A stretch of DNA of 64,000 bases from Cristatella mucedo (taxonomy: Eukaryota > Bryozoa > Phylactolaemata > Cristatellidae): NCBI GenBank assembly GCA_009760855.2, contig WPIO01000001.1:607001-671000 (forward strand), given 5' to 3'. The notes beneath the pieces were generated by a model, which ran no database searches, was not told the DNA's origin, and saw only the letters and a list, made by a program, of their open reading frames with translations. Positions 60,526 to 64,000 of the stretch are shown here, piece by piece (positions within the stretch are counted from its first letter, which is position 1; the number at the start of each line of letters is the position of its first letter). A program made the translations under genes and the position numbers.

Positions 60526-61585
60526 TGCAACGCCAAAGGCTAGGCGGAGTTGGCTGTCCCTGCGCGTCTTGCTCAGTTTTATCGCCACACTCCTCGCACG
60601 CTCTCAACAGCACAAGCACTCTTGCGGAGGGAATACGTCCCCGCACTTAGGCTACCTGCGTCTGTTTTGGGGAGCGACCCAAATAGGACGAGGAGCCCGA
60701 ACCGGAGCCTAGATCCTGACTGAAGAGCTAGGGCTCAGGTTCAGCTTTAACGGCAGGAATACCGTACGCACCGCACCAAGCACTCTTGAGGAGGAAACGC
60801 GTCTCCGCACTTAGGCTACCTACGACACTAGTGGGGAACGGCCGAAATAGATGAAAGAGCCCGAGCCAACAGAATATCTCACACCACACCAACTACATCT
60901 AGTTAGTTCCGGCAAATTCTTATGCCGAGACCACGTGCGGCCGCGCGCAGGCACAAAACACAGAAGAAACACAAAATGCTAGCTCGGGCGCGACACGACC
61001 GTACTCGGAGGAGTCCACCGAATCCTCCTAGCTCTGTCACGTCCTGGCCCGCCAATCGCCGGCGAGCAGCCCGCCCTCCTCCCTCGATTTCAGTGAAACC
61101 AGCCCGACGGCATCGAAGCGAAGACGAAGAGAGATAAAGCAGGAGCCGAACAAACGACCAAGAGCGAGTTTCGCTTGACTTTTAAATACCTAGCTGAGAC
61201 AATGGGGCAAGACTCTTAGTGGTTTTGGGCCCGCCTCCGTGGCCCATTACGGTAAGGAATTAATCCCGTCGCCAGGCCATCGGAAGGGCACTCATATCCA
61301 GCTTGAATCCCGAATGGGTTCCAAACGATTCTTTTTGGACACAGTTACGACCGAGGTTGTCATGCCAGCCAACATCAATCACCCGCTCCCGCTGTTATCG
61401 GACCAATTCTAAAGGCCGAATTGCCACTGCTGGTCCCAGAGCTTCCTGGCTAGTTCTTCAGCTCTTCCTTTCTAACCACACTGGCGCTCCTCTCTGGCAC
61501 ACTGCTCCAGGACAAAGGAATTCTTGCCCGCCGGTGAACAGCTCTCGTTCGCGATAAAATTAAGCCAAAGCCAGCAAGGCGCTAC
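60526..61585. other. 1-kb GC-rich segment inside LINE A 3' UTR
   Basis: The two halves of one LINE A 3' end flank this segment. It holds a long direct repeat: 60612-60712 and 60774-60872 share CAAGCACTCTTG, CGCACTTAGGCTACCT, GGGGA and AGCCCGA in the same order. An Arg/Pro-rich open frame lies at 60922-61137. A tRNA-like segment lies at 61230-61315. No transposase was recognised. Confidence 0.55.
61230..61315 (+). mobile_element. possible tRNA-like SINE head
   Basis: An A-box-like stretch (CTCCGTGGCCCATTACGG) and a B-box-like stretch (AGCTTGAATCCCG, 61300-61312) occur in order. The spacing of about 60 bases is long for a tRNA but seen in SINE heads. Confidence 0.35.
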
Positions 61586-61740
61586 AATATCACTCCTAAT
61601 CACGTTATTCATGCTGTTTATTAAGCATGACACCGCTCATCATTTGATCGTGTCTCCTCTACAGCAAAAGGAAAGCACCTAGAAAGAGATTAAGTTCTCT
61701 GAGGGCGCTCTATCAAGTGTATTATTATTATTACTAGTAC
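61586..61740 (+). mobile_element. LINE A 3' end, right half of a split copy
   Basis: ATCACTCCTAATCACGTTAT, the AAGCATGA segment, AAGCACCTAGAAAGAGATTA, AGTTCTCTGAGGGCGCTCTA, then TCAAGTG and an ATT tail at 61718-61734. Confidence 0.82.
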
Positions 61741-62179
61741 TATTACCAAAGACTACACTTTACCACCGAATGGAACAAGGCTCAAAACGCTCCCGGGGTA
61801 CCACTTAATTAGGTCTGCCTGCCTCTAGGATCTCATTTTCAAAGCAACGGCAGGCGAATTTGTGAAACAAAAACAAGCTTAAAATGAGTCAAAATTGACA
61901 AAATATTAAGGTCTTTATGAATGTTTATAATATTCCACAACATTTCCGAAGCTTTACCCGTGCATTGCGGCTACCTCCATAAAATCTTTATGAAGAGTCA
62001 CCACATGAGCAGCCTCTGCAGTCTTTACTGATTGACACACTTAGCCCTTTGTCATTTAACTGTCAAAGTTAATGCTTTTCTGCAAAATGAGTTCTACACA
62101 AGTCCTTCAAATTGGCCATCATTAGATAATTACTTATAAAGTCTCGATGAGATACAGAGGGCCTTGACATCGACCATTC
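61741..62179. other. AT-rich, nothing recognised
   Basis: No feature was seen apart from the neighbouring LINE fragment. Confidence 0.35.
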
Positions 62180-62500
62180 AGTGCCCCTCCTTTTTTTAAA
62201 GATTCTTGAAAAATTGTTTCTACGCAACTTGTAGCCCACGTTGAAAAGCTAATCTCTAGAAAATGTTCAGTGGGCGTTTAAGCGGCAGTACTCAGCTTAA
62301 ATTACTCTCCTCTGTGAAACCGATGACGTCCTTTGCAGCAACGATGACGGGAATGTCACTGCCTTAGCTTTGCCAAATATATCAGCTGCCGTCGATACTA
62401 TTCATCATGGTAGCTTACTTGAACGATTAAGAATAACGATTGGTCTTCAAGGCAGGGCACTAGCATGGTTCAAATTGTGCCAGACCCATCATCCTTGGAC
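62180..62500 (+). mobile_element. diverged LINE B fragment (fingers region)
   Basis: It has CAACGATGACGGGAATGTCA, a DTIHH block, TTACTTGAACGATTAAGAAT and GCACTAGCATGGTTCAAATT, matching in complement 54420-54560. It is sense-strand and heavily mutated. Confidence 0.7.
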
Positions 62501-63359
62501 TCCTGCAAAGGTCCGCCCTTTTAACAAGTTAACCGAAAGGTGAAAATTAAAATTCGAAAGCTTGCCAAAGCTGCTGTTACGTGCAAAGGCCGTGGTTATA
62601 CGATACCTCGCCCGACAGTGTCGCGTAATTTGTGCTAGAAAGAAATGAGGAGCTGTCAAGTCCGCGAGTAGTGCGAGGGTGCTAGTACTAGTGCGTTAGT
62701 CCTGTCCCACTGAAGCGGGTCTCTCGAAGTAGATACTGCAAGAGGCATCAACTCATCATCTTGACGTGAATTGTGGGATTCGGTAGCACTATGGTGGTAC
62801 CCCGAAAATAAGATCTAATCAAATATTTTTAGGAAGCTCATCCTATATCAGCCCTAACCTAATAATAAGCTCCAGTTAAATTTGGGGGCGGGGACAATCC
62901 GCTTTACCTCCTCCTACATTTCCATTTTGCTATGTTGAGATAGCTAACGAATTAAGTAATCAACACTGAACTTAGCAAACGGCATGCTAGCTTAATACTT
63001 GATTTAGTTACGCATTTACACGGAATAATATTTTACCTACAGACAAGGGAAGTGCAAAAAAGAAAGAGCTGTAAAGTCGAGTACCGTAAAGAAACCATTG
63101 ATGCTACCATGGACGAGTTTCCGATGGCTTTCTGAAAAGAGAAAACGCCGGATTTCATAACGGTCCGAAATAAGCGAGCCAAGTAAAATAAATCTCAATT
63201 AATAAAAGGATAAAGAAAATGCTAAGAAGTACGATTGAAAATCAGGTTATTATTCTGAGCTGCAAGACATTTATGAATGAATTGCTGACAGGAGAGCAAA
63301 GGATTTTGTTGTCCACATTGCTGGTACTTACGCATTTTCCACTGAAGTGGCACAATAGG
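62501..63359. other. unassigned sequence
   Basis: A short stretch near 63110-63140 (TTTCCGATGGCTTTCTGAAA) resembles part of the 45749 repeat, but too weakly to call. Confidence 0.35.
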
Positions 63360-64000
63360 TTCATCACCTGAGCTGGCTACCGCCACGGCTGCCCTCTCTC
63401 GCCGATCTACTTCGATCTGGCAATGGAGCCGGTCATCTAGCGGATCGACAGCCACGCCCACGCCGGCTTTCGCAGGGTGACTCCTGTCTCTGTGTCTGCC
63501 TGCTGGCCGACGACATGGCGATCTTCAAGGTGTCGGAGGAGGGCCTCCCGTCGGTCGTGTCGGCCGACAAAGCCTTTTCGACCTCTGCCGCTCCGTGTGC
63601 GGCCTGCCGAGTTTCTCGGCAGCGCACTTTCCATTTGCCCGTCCACTTCGGGAGCTTCTGGCACAACGCCGAGATCCTGGGCTCGCGCGTTTCCTCAGCC
63701 GGGCGACGGTCGGCCCTGGAAACAGGATCTGCCCGGCATTGCTTAGGGCCCAGGCACGCAAGTGCTTGAGCGGCCTGATAGCTCGCCTCGACCTGACCAG
63801 TGAAATGGTGACGGTGGCCGTCACAGACCTCGAGGCGCTGGGACACTCTGTTGTTCCGTGCTTCATACTGTCCAAGCTCCGAAGAGTTTGGCCGCCGAGC
63901 CAAGGGCCTGACCTGGGCCGAACAGCCTCAATAAGGCAGGGTCAACCGATGCCTGGCCACCGACCTGTTTACGACCCACAGCCATTTTGTGTTCACCGGT
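63360..64000 (+). pseudogene. GC-rich LINE reverse transcriptase remnant, third clade
   Basis: One frame at 63390-63437 reads CPLSPIYFDLAMEPVI, the palm motif of L1/RTE/R1-type non-LTR reverse transcriptases, and then hits a TAG. A different frame at 63497-63523 reads LLADDMAIF, the catalytic box. The distance between them and the frame shift show a decayed copy. The sequence is far more GC-rich than LINE A or B. It continues to the window edge. Confidence 0.6.

Noticed and set aside
60922-61137. Arg/Pro-rich 71-codon frame
   Set aside because: Composition follows local GC richness, with no domain and no conservation evidence.

Overview
This window is nuclear DNA from an animal, most likely an invertebrate. 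I cannot name the species. The signs are spliced genes with GT-AG introns, many 5'-truncated LINE retrotransposons of the L2/CR1 type, tRNA-headed SINEs that share the LINE 3' tail, a Tc1/mariner remnant and long microsatellites. I see nothing bacterial or viral.

The main content is one very large gene on the + strand. I reconstruct 14 exons between 2073 and 47805 that encode most of FANCM, the DNA translocase of the Fanconi anemia pathway (Mph1/Hef family). The order is the C-terminal helicase lobe (exons at 2073, 2359, 6415), the post-helicase segment (10472), one giant exon for the disordered middle (12434-14869), the conserved acidic linker blocks (24074, 29066, 32543, 41271), a degenerate ERCC4 nuclease-like domain (41271-43340) and a tandem helix-hairpin-helix domain (47613-47805). 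Intron phases agree at every junction I could test. The pieces total roughly 1,580 codons, about what human FANCM has over the same span. The N-terminal helicase lobe lies left of the window. The last C-terminal exon was not found.

The introns are long because they are filled with repeats. LINE family A has an (ATT)n tail, a 3' end with two short complementary boxes around an AAGAGATT core, and at least 15 copies on both strands. LINE family B has an (ATTAC)n-like tail. There are two tRNA-derived SINE groups, a diverged ~165-bp tandem array with an inverted arm (20830-22320), a dispersed repeat of unknown type (26197 and 45749), and blocks of CT, CTGT, TA and GT microsatellite.

Downstream of about 47.8 kb the window is almost entirely retrotransposon debris. 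It holds nested LINE B copies (48.9-51.0 and 53.7-55.6 kb), the best preserved LINE A copy (51373-52690, 333-codon reverse transcriptase fragment), a diverged LINE B (56.06-57.48 kb), a long LINE A (57.49-59.5 kb), and a LINE A 3' end split by about 1 kb of GC-rich DNA (60.5-61.6 kb). At the right edge is a GC-rich remnant of a third LINE clade. I did not find a convincing second host gene.
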